Shown in pieces: positions 41,038-53,982 of a stretch of 64,000 bases of DNA. The stretch lies in the NCBI RefSeq assembly GCF_030247195.1, contig NC_080671.1, positions 428,916,539-428,980,538 of the forward strand, read 5' to 3'. The notes under the pieces were generated by a model that saw only the letters and a program-made list of their open reading frames with translations, searched no databases and was not told the DNA's origin. The stretch is from Topomyia yanbarensis (taxonomy: Eukaryota > Arthropoda > Insecta > Diptera > Culicidae). The first letter of the stretch is position 1; each line of letters begins with the position of its first letter. Made by a program: the position numbers and the translations under genes.

Positions 41038-41423
41038 TTTACGATATGCGGTAGTGTAAGGGTTACTAGTTGAAATGCTCAGTAACAGATGGCGCCACTT
41101 ACACTCTACAAGATGATGACAGGTATGTTTTTGGGTACGAAATTCACTTAGGTACAAGATCGAAGGAGCGCAAGAAAGTACTAACCAAAACAACTACGAA
41201 ATTACTTCTCACCTTTCTCGTTCTGGCACCTGGAGTTCAGGAAGGCGGAGGACAACTGATGGATGTATATGTTCTTTCGGTTGGCAGAAATAAAACACAG
41301 CAGCGGCGATGATGTTTATTTCTGCTGGATGATGAATTAGCAAATTTATGGGCGGTATTTGGTCGTGTGTTATGTTGATATTTTGTTCAGATGGTGACAC
41401 TTTTGTAAACTGCGAGTGGAAGT

Positions 41424-41500
41424 GATGGTGGTGGAGTGGCGAGATGGCGGAGTGGCGAGGTGACGGAGTGGCGAGGTGGCGGTGTAGCGGTGGAATGGCG
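41424..41500. repeat. 16-bp minisatellite in CR1-A 5' region
   Basis: About four to five units of cggagtggcgaggtgg in the presumed promoter/5' region of CR1-A. Tandem 5' repeats are common in non-LTR elements. Confidence 0.8.
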
Positions 41501-41721
41501 GTTGTGGCAAATCAGAAAACTGCTTCAGCTTGTCCAGAATACCTTGATATTGCGGTCCTACCTTGCGTGTGAGCAAAACACCGTCATTCGGCAAGTGAAC
41601 ACGGAGGCTGGATATCAAGTTTGAACGGTTTTGCAGGATATCGAGGCAACAATTACAATGATATAAACAAAAATTGAGGAGCGCGGAAAACAAACTAAAC
41701 TTTCACAAACAGTGTTGGCAG

Positions 41722-42598
<877 letters not shown>

Positions 42599-44847
42599 AA
42601 TAAAAGCAACGTTCGATTTTTAAAATAACAAAATGAAATTATTTAGCTCATGCACTAAAAAATCAAGAAGTTTTCACCTTCATCGTTAAGGGATTATATA
42701 CAAAGTTGGAACTCAAAAAATCGAAAAAAAATTATTGAATATTCTGAAAGTACACACTTTTAAAAATTTATGTGCAAAATTTTATCCAGATCGGAGAACT
42801 AGATTTCAAATTATAGTTGGTTCGCAGCGCGCTGGTTCATTCGCGAATGAAGTTGACACAAAAATTTAAACGCAATTATCTCGGGACTAAGTTTTTTGAA
42901 ACGTACCGTTGCGGTAAACGTGATATCGCAAAAACTATTCATCCGATTTTCATATATTTTTTTTGAATTGTTTGTATTTACACGTGTACTTGAACGGTTG
43001 CTTTTCCATCCAAAAATTATCATTTTATTGGGAAATCGCTCCATTCAAGTTCACCACAATACATTTTTCTTAAATAAACAGTTTACTTTTTTGATTTCAG
43101 TTGAGCGGTTTTGCTTGGAGACCGTTCATCGCAAACCTCTACCAAAAACTACGCTTCGGGAATGGGCCAGAACTCCGCCAATCTTGATTTTTTTTTAATT
43201 CAACTTGTTTTTTCGAACTTCGATAGTACTACCAACGAACTGTCTTTCGCTTTTTCGAATAAAATTTGCATAAAGCAGTTAAAAAATCACCAACTTAGCT
43301 CACTTTTTCGTCACAACTTTGTATATAACCCCTTAATTGAGGTATATTGCAGTCCCTAGAGTGGCTCAGCTTGTTAAACAATGCCTATGTTAAGGGTTAG
43401 CATATTATGTACTAGACTACCGCCCCAATACCTCTACAGTAACAGTTCTAGGGGGTTCGTTTAGGGCGTATGTTTAAAAACAGGGTTTTGCCATCACCAC
43501 GTTAAAACACACAAAATTCACATCAGATTTACAAACCATTTTGTAAGTTTCTATCACAGGGTGTCTACTATAAAGTAGCATTGCTTAATTGGTATTATTG
43601 AAATATCTCATGAAGTATTCAGACTTCCATATGAATCTTTTCCACCATCTTTCCAACATGATTCCAAATATTTAGAAAGTAAAAAAATGTTCGAGATATA
43701 AAAATATTCAATTTGTTTATACTAATTTCCAAACTCTTAATTTCAATAAAAAAGCCAACTTTAATTTTAGTTTCTTTCCATATATTGTAAAGTTTACGAG
43801 TTATCATTATGGTTATTATGGTATATGTACAATTTATTGAATCATATGCTTAACAAATAACAACTTAAAAAAATTGACTCGCTTTTTTTGTTAAAGGGTG
43901 CGAGAAATTTTTTTCGAAGAAATCGGATATTAATTTGTATGTGGAATGCACCCTTCATAGCAAAAAGCAGCGATTTAGTACTTTTCGTTATGTTTGCATT
44001 CACGCCGCCCATTTTCCGGTCCACTTTACGTATAGTGGCTTCATAGTTTTCGTACCCCATCAATATCGTTGCGCCCCATCCAGGTTGTTGCGCCCCAGCT
44101 TTAAATAGGTGACTAACCAGCAAATATTTTACAACAACAGCGCTGGGTCTAAATGTCGCGACAAAATAACACAGAAATGTCCTGGAATGTGTATAAATTG
44201 AATAAATACTATGAAAATATGATTGCTGGATACAATTACATGCTGATCTGTGCATTTATATAGCATCAAACATCGGACGATTTGAAGAACCCACGGTTTA
44301 GAGCAGCGCTTAACACAAGGGGCAAAAAGTTTACCTTTCATATTTGAGGTGAACTGTTTGAAGTAAGTTATCTAAACGTTCTAAGGGATTGTTTAATCAT
44401 TATTAGGAAAATTTACAAACTATCTACGTGCTCAGATTCCCAGATATGTGTTCATGTCTCGGTATCTATGAGGGATTGTGTTTTGTCCCTAAAACGTCAG
44501 TGAAGTGAAAAATAAAAATATTAAAAATATTCTCTCCACTGTAAGTGAGCGGATTTTGACGATCTATAACTGGTTTAAAAATTATGTTTTATGACCATTT
44601 CTGTGAATATCTGGCCTCGAAAAAAGTGTTCAATGATTGTGCGATTATACAAATGTTTTAAATAGCACAGATAAAACTAGCAATGAAACTCCCATTTCAA
44701 GGTTTTCCTTAATCGGAGAATGGCTAATGACATCGGATAAATATTCGCCATTCCTTCCGCCCCCTTCAACAAGCAGTTCCTACTTTTAGTCAAGTAGAAA
44801 AATTTAAATAAGATAATTTCCGGACAAACTGTCGCTCTCCTTGTCGT
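42599..44847. other. unassigned AT-rich DNA
   Basis: No gene recognised; several frames of 60-140 codons have no family features. Confidence 0.35.
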
Positions 44848-45240
44848 TCATTTATTCAGTTTCCCATTCTTCCCAACGCAATCAGCCTCGGCAGCAGTTC
44901 TGAGATCCTCGCCTGGGTGATTATCGACTGAGTGATGAATCCATTCCGAGAGAAAGCTTTTACACACCAAATCAGCCAACTTCCGCACTTCCTTCCACTC
45001 AGCGCCATACGCCATCATCGCTTCTGCACCGGAAATGGAAGAGCTTTTGTCATTCGGTGGATGCTGACTGATAAAAGTAAATAAATGGATGCAAATATTT
45101 TGATCCTTGTTTGTTGTTTTTTTTTTGTTTTGTTTGGTTACTTTGTGCATCTCCGATGGTTCTAGTGCGAGCTTTTCACCTCTCCTCCTCACGACGACGT
45201 CGAGCATCCGAAGTGCATCGTCAGCGTTTCGTTTATCCAA
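44848..45240 (-). CDS. unrecognised open frame, possible two-exon host gene end
   Basis: The minus-strand frame is open for 130 codons and ends in TGA at 44,848. The first ATG is near 45,207 (MLDVVVRRRGEKLALEPSEM). A Lys/Asn-rich middle looks non-coding and is bounded by AAA/GTAACC and TTTTATCAGTCAG/CAT, so a 78-nt in-phase intron is possible. The last part (AEAMMAYGAEWKEVRKLADL, SEWIHHSVDNHPGEDLR) has good protein-like composition. I do not recognise the family. A competing plus-strand frame covers part of it. This is the best candidate for host coding DNA in the window, but the evidence is weak. Confidence 0.3.
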   Translation of the reverse strand: MDKRNADDALRMLDVVVRRRGEKLALEPSEMHKVTKQNKKKTTNKDQNICIHLFTFISQHPPNDKSSSISGAEAMMAYGAEWKEVRKLADLVCKSFLSEWIHHSVDNHPGEDLRTAAEADCVGKNGKLNK

Positions 45241-47787
45241 AAATTATTCATATTACTCCCCGAATGTATACCAAACAACGACGTCCGGAAGACACCACGG
45301 CATTTTTGCTGACTTTTCCGGACATGGTACAAGTGGCATAGCACACCGAACTGCCACGCCACTGCTCTGTGTATTTGTTTTCCATTATATTTGCTCTTCA
45401 TGGGGTACAACTTCTGGTTGCATTCCCAGCTCCACCTTCAACATTCCAATTTCCCGTCTGACAGACAACCATCCGTCTTTTGTTTCATATTTGCCGATGT
45501 GAAATATGTAAATGCAAGTTTTTTTTCCAAGATAAATCTTTACATATCTGCATAGTTGCTCCATGTATTTTACTTCTCCGAATCGAGTTTTCCCGGATAT
45601 TGCGCTAACATGAAACGAGTCTAAAATTCATTGTTTCCACTTCCGGAGTTTGTAAATTTATTACTGCATGCATACACGAGGAGTCAGAATCAGCAGCGGA
45701 AACAAGCGATTCTGAAGCGTGTGTGTGTGAAGGATGCAGCACTACCTTCTATCTACACATATCCATCTACGCCATTCAATTCAATTTGATGGAAAATAGC
45801 AAATGTATGTTTGCTCATCCTCGAAGCTGGTAACGGATGAGTGACTTTCGACGAAGTAATGTGTATTGCTCGTTGAAGCAAAAACTTGATATATTTCCAG
45901 TCGAAACAAGAATTTACTGCGGGTATGACAAAAGTTTCCTGTTTCGGAGATGTGCCATGACAAATATATTTCGTCGTACTTCACTTAACATGAGTGCGTT
46001 TAAAATTTGCTCGCAGCTAACTTTATCAAACACTTCGAAGTATGCCGGTTCTAATGAACCCATTAAAACCACCCGAAAACGAGAGCCCATCTTTTTGGTC
46101 GGAGATAAATCATCCAAACCCCACCGCCAACTCCAAACGAATGACATTAAACAAACTGTTCTCTTCCTTTCGAAACAACCAACAAAGCGAGAAGTTGCCA
46201 CTCGGTTGGGCGCTTTAGGACACAAAACCCCCACGACGAGATGCGCTGCTATATAGGGAAAAACCGGGGCAACCGGATGTCATCTTTATTCAACCAGAAA
46301 GGAAACCAACAGACAAGATACTTTGTTATGCCGCCAGGGCACGGATGAAATGGCCTCCTCGATAAATCAACAGCCCCCTTCTCCGTTCCTTGCCAACAGC
46401 AGCATCAGCGGTGAGCCTGCTGACGATATCTCAATAACTCAATAACAGTTCTATTACGATCGATCCTCATCGTCATCATCGTCGTCGCCACCCAACGATG
46501 GCTGGAGGAGCGAAAATTGAGTGCGCCGGTTGCATACGTTCCGGGCGAAATCTACCTCCGGGGGATCCGTTTAATCGGTCCTTCGTTCGCACCTCTATTA
46601 GGCGGAGGAACGCGATCGATCAAAGCTATTGCTGTATAGCTATAGGCGGATGACGGATGCCCGTTTGCCAGTTAAGAACTGACGCGCGCTACGGTTCGAA
46701 TCGTTGTCGTTCTGACTTTTATAGGAGTTTGTTTTTTATTTCTTTCTGTTGTATGGTGAAATGGTGAAGGGTTCCACTGGCACGAGGCTGTGGAATTCAA
46801 TCAGATCGAAACATTTGTTTCGATTAAACGATTGTATCGTTTTGGCATTTCTCATTTTTATTTTAGTGTTGTTTGGCTTGTTTTTTTGTATTGCTACAAC
46901 GTTTATAGATCTGACGATTTTGTGCGGAAGGAGAACTCGATGATTTGATTCGTTGAAATCTCTTTAAAACTTTCCGAACTGTATCATTCAATAATGTAGA
47001 CGGTACCCAGTTGAACCAGATACAAAATATTACCTCTAAAACTTTTGATTTTACAGAGCGACTTTCGTCTGATCTTCGAACCGTAATTTTTGATTATTCC
47101 TAAACCCATAAACATTTTTAAAATTTGATCAAAAGTTCTGATCTGGCAAGCAATTCACGGAGGTGGTCAACTGAGAACTTCTTTTATCGAATCAGGTGCT
47201 GAAAATTGACAAATATACGAACAATGGTGCATTCATTCCAATACGGCATTGGGCCTCACAAGAGTGTAACGCGGATAGTTAGGAACAACCGTCGTGCTGG
47301 AACTTTGAAACTGGCAATTGAAAGTGGAAAGTCTTGAGGTTGATTAGGCGAAACCCAGGACTCTCGAATCGGTCGCAAAGAAAATACGGTGCCGCTCATG
47401 GTATTGCTGGGAGGATCCAAATAGGACGATGAAACAGAATCTTGCCTGAAGTTGTTCTACTGTGTTCTGATGATGTACAGAGGATGACTTCTCATGGACG
47501 ACGAAACCTATGTCAAGATAGATAACAAGCAAATTGTCGGACAGTAGATTTATCTGGCCAGAGCACAAGATGACATCCTCAGTAAATTCGAGGTTTTTTT
47601 TTTGCATGAATACACCTAGAAACTGATCTGGCAAGGGATTTGAAACTGAGGATTAGAAAACAAGCTTTTCATCACAACAAATGATTCCATTCCTAAAAAA
47701 GTCCGCGAGTTTATGTGAATAGCGTCGGGGTAATTTTGCATTTTTTTTATGAAAGTGCGTTAAAACGTCTTTATTTTGAATCAATTA
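45241..47787. other. unassigned DNA
   Basis: No gene, SINE or TIR element recognised. Frames up to 139 codons (45.8-46.3 kb) have no known motifs. A short GT run lies near 45,720. Confidence 0.35.
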
Positions 47788-48361
47788 AGGGAACCTTCTC
47801 CTCGATTCAGCGAAAAATCAAGCAATATTTGAGAATTTTTTGTGGAAAAATGAAATGTCATACGAACTTCTGCTTTTTATCTTTTATTCGTTATTTATCA
47901 ATAATTAGAAAATAATTTTTTCCCGAAAATTCAAAATGGCGGATTTTGTCGGCCTCTACGTGCGCAACATCGTTCTACTTTGTCAAGCCATGGCCTTTTG
48001 GGGAAAATAAACCAATTTTATAGACGTTTCAGAAAAAAGGTAGAATTCGATCTCGCTTGAAAATTCTAGATAATTTATTTTTCATTCCAATGCCGGGTAT
48101 AAGTCAGACAAAAAAGTATATACCTCCAAACAATTTTTGAATAAAGGAAATCAGAACAATAGAACAAGACCTACTCTTGGCGTAGACAGAAAAATAAGGT
48201 TTCGAGTAAAATGTCATTTTGAATTTTCGAAAAAATAAATCATTTTCTAATTATCGATAAATAACGAATAAAAGACAAAAAGCAGAAGTTCGTATGACTT
48301 TTCATTTATCCACAATTCAAATATTGCTTAGATTTTCCACCTAATCCAGGGGAAGGTCCCC
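47788..48361. mobile_element. 574-bp MITE/foldback with ~150-bp inverted repeats
   Basis: The left arm (aggg-aaccttctcc, then aagcaatatttga, catacgaacttctgcttttt, attcgttatttatcaataat) is mirrored by the right arm over ~150 bp. TA lies outside both ends (47,786-47,787 and 48,362-48,363). It has no coding capacity. It sits just upstream of CR1-B. Confidence 0.82.
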
Positions 48362-48779
48362 TAAAATTTTCCTTGCGTCAAATCAAACTCTAGAAACACC
48401 TGGTTTTATATGTCTGTATTCTAAGTAGATCAGACCTTACGCCCTTTGTTTCGATTTGAAGTAATATAGCCATTTCATGTAGCAGAAGCGATTTACAGGC
48501 ATGCATTTTTTTTTGGTTCAGTGTATTCCTACCGATTAGTTGTTTACATAAATCGCTCCAACTATTTTTACTTTTTGACGAGATTTGTGAAGTTTTTATC
48601 GTTGTTTGTCGTGTTAATCGACTCAGTATCTTGTTTTTAACATTGTTATTGTGCAGTGTGAAAGTGTCTCCTGTTTGCTTTTGTGTTGCGAAAAAATCAG
48701 CGAAGAACGCAATTGAGTGAACTTCTGTGGCTTAACCACCAAAACTGTCCACCGGACGCAGCGCCATCTATATTTCATT

Positions 48780-49678
48780 GTTCGCATTCTCAGATCGGCA
48801 CGCATTACGGCAAGTGCATGCGATCACTGCGCGAAAACCGTCAAATCGGATGACGACTTTATCGAATGTATGGGTTTTGGCAAAAATGTGGTACATATGC
48901 AATGTGGGAAACAACTTAACAAGCCGTTTTTGAAAAAAACTTGCGGAAAACCCAAATTTATTTTGGATGTGCAATGAATGTGTCAAGCTGATGCAGTTTC
49001 ACGACACCGTTTCTTCACTTGGATGTGTTATCGCTGCTATCGCTGGGAAAACGGATGACATCTGTGCTGAACTAAAGGCCGATTTATCCAAAAATAAATA
49101 AAAATAAAATTTCGCACCTCGCTAGAAAGGTTTCAACAGCTACTCCAGTCCGGCCAAACTCCGGTACCTCTCGACCACCTCAGAAACGTCGTCGCGAGGA
49201 TGGCCCTGATCCGAGCAATATTCTTGTTGGCGGTCGAAAGCTAGTCGATAATAGCAACATTGTTACGGTTTCACCTCCCGCGCCGTTGCTCTGGATGTAT
49301 CTTTCCCGCTTTCATCCTAGCGTTAGCAAAGAGACTGTCGAAAGAATGTCTAAAGAAGGACTAAATTGTAACGAGGAGATAAAGTTTATTCCGCTTGTTA
49401 AAAAAGACATAGACGTCAGTACTTTGAACTTCATATCCTTCATAGTTGGAGTTCACCCAAAGTACCGTGATGCAGCTCTTAACCCTGACACATGGCCGCA
49501 AGGCATACTGTTCAGGGAATTTGAAGACAGCCGTACCCAGAACATTTGGAGCCCGCCGACTGATTTTCCACCGCCTCCAGAAGAAGCATCTCTAATGCAA
49601 CCCGGCCCATCAATGGTCCTACAGAGGACTCCGCAACGATTGGCCATGCCACTATACCAAGCCACACCGCCCTTGTGA
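48780..49678 (+). pseudogene. CR1-B ORF1 protein, frameshifted
   Basis: The finger reads ACDHCAKTVKSDDDFIEC ... VVHMQCGKQLNKP, then after a shift near 48,955 LFWMCNECVKLM, completing a PHD-like finger. A second part (49,140-49,678) has PPQKRRRED (basic), PLLWMYLSRFHPSVSKETVE and STLNFISFIVGVHPKYRDAA, the same RRM-like domain as CR1-A ORF1 (FWLYLSGISPD; TLNFVSYKVG). A stop/shift near 49,095 separates them. It ends at TGA 49,676-49,678. The frame after that TGA stays open into the next region. Confidence 0.8.
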
Positions 49679-50512
49679 AGGAGTATCGATGCCGATCGCA
49701 TACTGGGATGCAACGCTGTTGGTACTATAGAAGCCCTCGATCCCCCCGCAACAGTCGAGCCCTTGCCGCCAGCGTTCAGCAGTCGTCCCGGTCCTGTATG
49801 TGTGGGTGGAGAAAGGGTCTTCCAAGCCGCTTTTCTCGGCAAGTATTATACAAATTGTAACGATACAACGGATGAACCGATTCACGCTTCTAGCTCATCG
49901 TACGACTCTCGCCGTAAGCTGCAATCACTCCATTTCTGCTCCCCGCATTCCGCCATCAGGTTTCAACGCATACTGGGACGCACCGCAGTTGGCACTATGG
50001 AAGCCCTCGATCCCCCCGCCACAGTCGAGCACTTGCAGCCAGCGATCATCAATCGTCCCGGTCCTGTGTGTGGGATGGGTGAAAGGGTCTTCCAACCTGC
50101 CGCAAATGGCAAGTATACATCTGTTCCGAACACTTCAAGCGCTGATGTATTCTTCGCTTCCAGTTTGTTGCCTTTTGCTCCGACATCTTGTTACCAGATG
50201 CCAACCATTTCTCTCGACGACGACGATAGTCGTATTTTGGGGCGCGACGCAATTGATTCGGGATGCCTCGAATCCCTCACCACAGTCGACCAAGCGACCA
50301 TGAACCGTTCCGATACTGTTCGTGGAATTGACGAAAGGATCTTCCTACACGGCAACATGGCTTCGCTCTCTGCTGTACCTGATCCGTCCTCCAACAACAT
50401 CGAGGTTTACTACCAGAATGTTGGTTGGTTTAAATTCATCAACGGACAGCTATTTGCTCGCGACCACGGGTTGCTGTTACGACGTTATCGCCTTGACCGA
50501 GACGTGGCTTGA
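49679..50512 (+). pseudogene. CR1-B ORF2 N-terminus with three tandem ~90-residue modules
   Basis: Directly after the ORF1 stop and in its frame, about 277 codons stay open. Three diverged modules begin RILGCNAVGTIEALDPPATV (49,697), RILGRTAVGTMEALDPPATV (49,967) and RILGRDAIDSGCLESLTTV (50,231), each followed by RPGPVCxxGERVFQ-like sequence. Unit spacing is 270 and 264 bp. The frame then enters the endonuclease start NNIEVYYQNVG before a frameshift near 50,440. I recognise no fold in the modules. CR1-A has nothing like them at this position. Confidence 0.7.
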
Positions 50513-51510
50513 CAACCATACTCTGTCTCGCCAGATCTTTGGTTCAACATTCGATGTCTACCGCTGTGACCGCAATGCTCTCAACAGCCACAAGACATCA
50601 AGCGGTGGTGTGCTTATCGCCGTTCGCCGTGGTATAAAAGCCCGAGTGATCAACGATGACCGGTGCGCGAGCTCCGAGCAAGTGTGGATATCAGTGAAAC
50701 TTGCTGATCGCTATCTGTTCCTGTGTGTTGTGTATTTTCCACCTGACAGAATTCGTGATTCTAGCCTGATCGATGTACATCTTTCCTCCGTTTCTTTTAT
50801 CACCTCGATCGCCGCCCCGTCTGATGATATTGTTATACTGGGCGACTTCAACTTATCTGGCTTGACGTGGTGCCAGGCAAGTAATGGTTTTCTACGATTG
50901 GATATCGAAAAATCTGCGCTTATTAACAATGCCAGTTGTATTTTGGACAACTACAGCAGCGCAACTCTTCGGCAAATTAATAATGACACCAACGAGGATG
51001 GACGTACATTGGACCTCTGCTTTGTAAGTGCCCGGGACTGCGCTCCGTACCGCTGCACTGCACCGACTCCTTTAGTCAAGCAGGTGCGTCATCACCCCCC
51101 ACTACATCTAGTATTCGCTGGTAACCTAGGAGTTAATTTTGAAGACGTCTCAAGCTCTATCGTCTACGATTTTAAAAACGCTGACTACGACAGCATCGTT
51201 AGCACGCTGTTGGATATAAACGGGGACGAAAATATTAACAATGACGACGCGAACGTTTTCTAGTATTCTTAACTACCTTATCGACCGCCATATGCCAAAA
51301 CGAACAATTAGTACCGATCAACACCCTCTCTGGAAATCAACCGTCCTTAGACGTTTAAAATCTACCAAACGAGCTGCATTTAAAAAATTCTCGAAGCATA
51401 AGACACTTGCATTACGAAATCACTACTTTCAACTCAACCACGAATACAAACAGCAAAGCAGACGTGCCTTTTTAGACACCAGCGAAACGTCGAGCGTCAA
51501 CTGAAATCCA
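50440..51510 (+). pseudogene. CR1-B ORF2 endonuclease and connector
   Basis: CCYDVIALTETWLDNH (catalytic Glu), SSGGVLIAVRRG, DDIVILGDFNLSG (GDFN loop), GRTLDLCFVSA and VRHHPPLHLVF (His box) define an APE-type endonuclease. The next frame (51,241-51,504) gives the connector HPLWKSTVLRRLKSTKRAAFKKF. Frameshifts lie near 50,440, 51,260 and 51,500. Confidence 0.85.
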
Positions 51511-53221
51511 AGCCCAATTCGTTCTGGAAGTATGTTAACGAGCAGCGAAAAGAATCCGGTTTACCATCTTGTATGTCGTTTAATGGAGTTTTAGGCACCG
51601 ACACTAAGCAAATTTGCCAACTGTTCTCCGACAAATTTTCAAGCGTTTTTTTTTTTCCAACGAGCGCCTGCCACCACAACAAGTCGCTGCCGCCGCTAAT
51701 TAAACTCCTTGTCTAGGACGAACCATCAACCGAATTTGTGTCGATAATGCTGCCATTCTTGCAGCAAATGCCAAACTGAAAGCATCTTGTTCCCCGGGTC
51801 CAGATGGTGTTCCCTCGATTTTTGTCAAAAAGTGCATCAGCGGGCTTCTTGAACCACTTCGGCGAGTCTTCAAGCTATCACTCACTACTGGTACATTCCC
51901 TTCCTGCTGGAAAGCAGCACACATGTTTCCAGTTCATAAAAAAGGAAACAAATCGAACATTGACAATTATCGGGGAATCTCGTGTTTAAGTGCCGTATCA
52001 AAACTGTTCGAGCTGGCTGTGTTAGATCCTATTTTCTTTCACTGCAAACACTACATTGCAGATGATCAACACGGTTTCACGCCTAAACGATCGACAACGA
52101 CAAACCTGCGCTCGTTCACAACATATGTAATGGATGGATTCGCTGACGGATTGCAAACCGATGCTATTTACATGGATCTATCTGCGGCCTTCGACAAAAT
52201 CAACCATGATATCGCAATAGCGAAGCTGGACAAACTCGGCATTCATGGACAACTTCTGCGCTGGTTTCGTTCCTACCTCGATGGAAGGCTACTCCAAATC
52301 AGCACTGTCATCAGACTGTCTATCTGCACCCTTCTTCGCTACATCTGGCATACCACAAGGAAGCCATCTCGGTCCAGTAATATTCCTCCTCTACTTTAAT
52401 GACGGCAATATCACATTACCCCGCCTTTCTTTCGCCAACGACATGAAAATTTTTCAACAAATACGGGATAAAACCGATGCCAGAGGGAACTGGACAGCTT
52501 TAGTACGTGGTGTGATCCAAACAGAATGGTTTTAAACCCGAGCAAATGCTCAATCGTTACGTTCACGCGGAAACGCCAACCGACTCAGTTTAACTACCAT
52601 TTCTTCGGCTCGAGCATTCCAAGACACTCTCACATCAAAGATCTCGGAGTCATCATGGATTCGGCACTGATATTCAAACCACATACTTCATACATCGTGG
52701 ATAAGGCATCACGACAGCTTGGGTTCATCTTCCGAATAGCGAAAAACTTCAGGGACGTATATTGTCTTAAATCGCTTTACTGCGCGTTAGTCCGCTCAAC
52801 GTTAGAATATTGTTCTGCTGTTTTGAATCCGTACTGCCAGAACGGGATTGACAGAATCGAGGCTGAAACCCGTTGCCAGCTAATACACCTCGATACACTT
52901 AGCATTCGGAGGTACTGCTCTCGAGCCCTGTACGTCACGGACTTACTCTCTGCCAGAGTGGATTGCCCTACAATCCTCGGACATCTGGATCTTCAAGCCC
53001 GCGTTCGAGCTCTACGTAATAACTCTCTTCTGCGAGTTCCGTTCAGGAGAACCAACTATGGTTGCCAGAGCGCTGTTACCGGACTTCAGCGAATTTTTAA
53101 CAGTGTGGCGACGGCCTTTGACTTCAACCGAACGCGGAATGCGATAAAAGCGAAAATGTTGGCTATTTTAAATGTAATTAGTTTAAGCAACCACCATTGG
53201 GGCCCAGGGTCCTGTTGGTGA
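51511..53221 (+). pseudogene. CR1-B ORF2 reverse transcriptase, catalytic box altered
   Basis: In shifting frames: CSPGPDGVPSIF, AAHMFPVHKKGNKSNIDNYR, DDQHGFTPKRSTTTNLRSF, QTDAIYMDLSAAFDKINHDI (motif A Asp kept), SGIPQGSHLGPVIFLLYFND, then RLSFANDMKIFQQI where YADD is expected. The first catalytic Asp is Asn here, so the enzyme would be inactive even without frameshifts. The thumb continues MVLNPSKCSIVTFTRKRQ, IKDLGVIMDSALIFKPH, LYCALVRSTLEYCSAV, ending TGA 53,219-53,221. Confidence 0.87.
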
Positions 53222-53246
53222 AGGTAATAAACATAAACATAAACAA

Positions 53247-53982
53247 CTGACAATGCTCTGGAAGATGAATACTATAATTAGTTGAGATTTTGATTGTGTT
53301 AGGTGCTATGGTTAAGTGGTCTTTATAGAAAAACGTGAAAGTTAAAATATCTAATACAAGACTTCACTATAATTACGTTTCGACTTCGTATCCTCAGAAT
53401 CTGATACTTGAACGAGCCACCAGAGAGGGGTTAGCCAAAGATTAGCACATAATAGAAATAAAGAAAGTTATAAAGGTACAAAAAATAAAATAAGACAAAA
53501 AGAATAAAAAAATATTACGAAATTAATAAAAATGTGTCATATGTCAAAAAATAGCGAAAACATGCAAATAACAAAAATAATTAAATTATCTACAATTGAA
53601 AAATAAAGAAAAAAACCACAAATAAGAAAATAAACAATGGCAAAAACACCGTACATAAGAAAAGCAAATGTTGTGGAAATAATAGAATTAACTAAAACAG
53701 CCAAAATAACTGAAATAACAATAAAAGACTAAAACAACGCATAACATACAAAATGATGAAAATAACCAAAATTAAAAACATTACAAAAACAGTAACAAAA
53801 ATGATACATTAGGAGCTTACGAAAATCTCGACAGTAACAATAATAACGAACATCGTAATAAACGAACGTCACAAGAACTATTAATAGACAAAAATAACGA
53901 AAAAAATAAACATTAACACAATGCATTATTTCACATTAGTGGAGAAACATTTAGGTGAAAATTAATAATGAGAAATTGGTTT
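53247..53982. repeat. A-rich low-complexity tract
   Basis: From about 53,455 to 53,940 the sequence is almost only irregular aaaataacaaaa motifs. A phrase tttcgacttcgtatcctcag at ~53,378 recurs (diverged) at ~54,027. Confidence 0.7.

Larger units (their letters stand above)
48540..53246 (+). mobile_element. CR1/T1-type non-LTR retrotransposon (CR1-B)
   Basis: A plus-strand element with the same plan as CR1-A but much more decayed: PHD-finger ORF1, endonuclease, RT, no RNase H, and a 3' tail of three ATAAAC units (53,227-53,244) after the ORF2 stop. The 5' boundary near 48,540 is approximate. Many frameshifts and a changed catalytic box show it is dead. Confidence 0.85.

Noticed and set aside
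44848..45240. Argonaute-like N-terminal segment (ALRMLDVVVRR)
   Set aside because: Only a handful of residues agree with the pattern and the following sequence does not continue like Argonaute.
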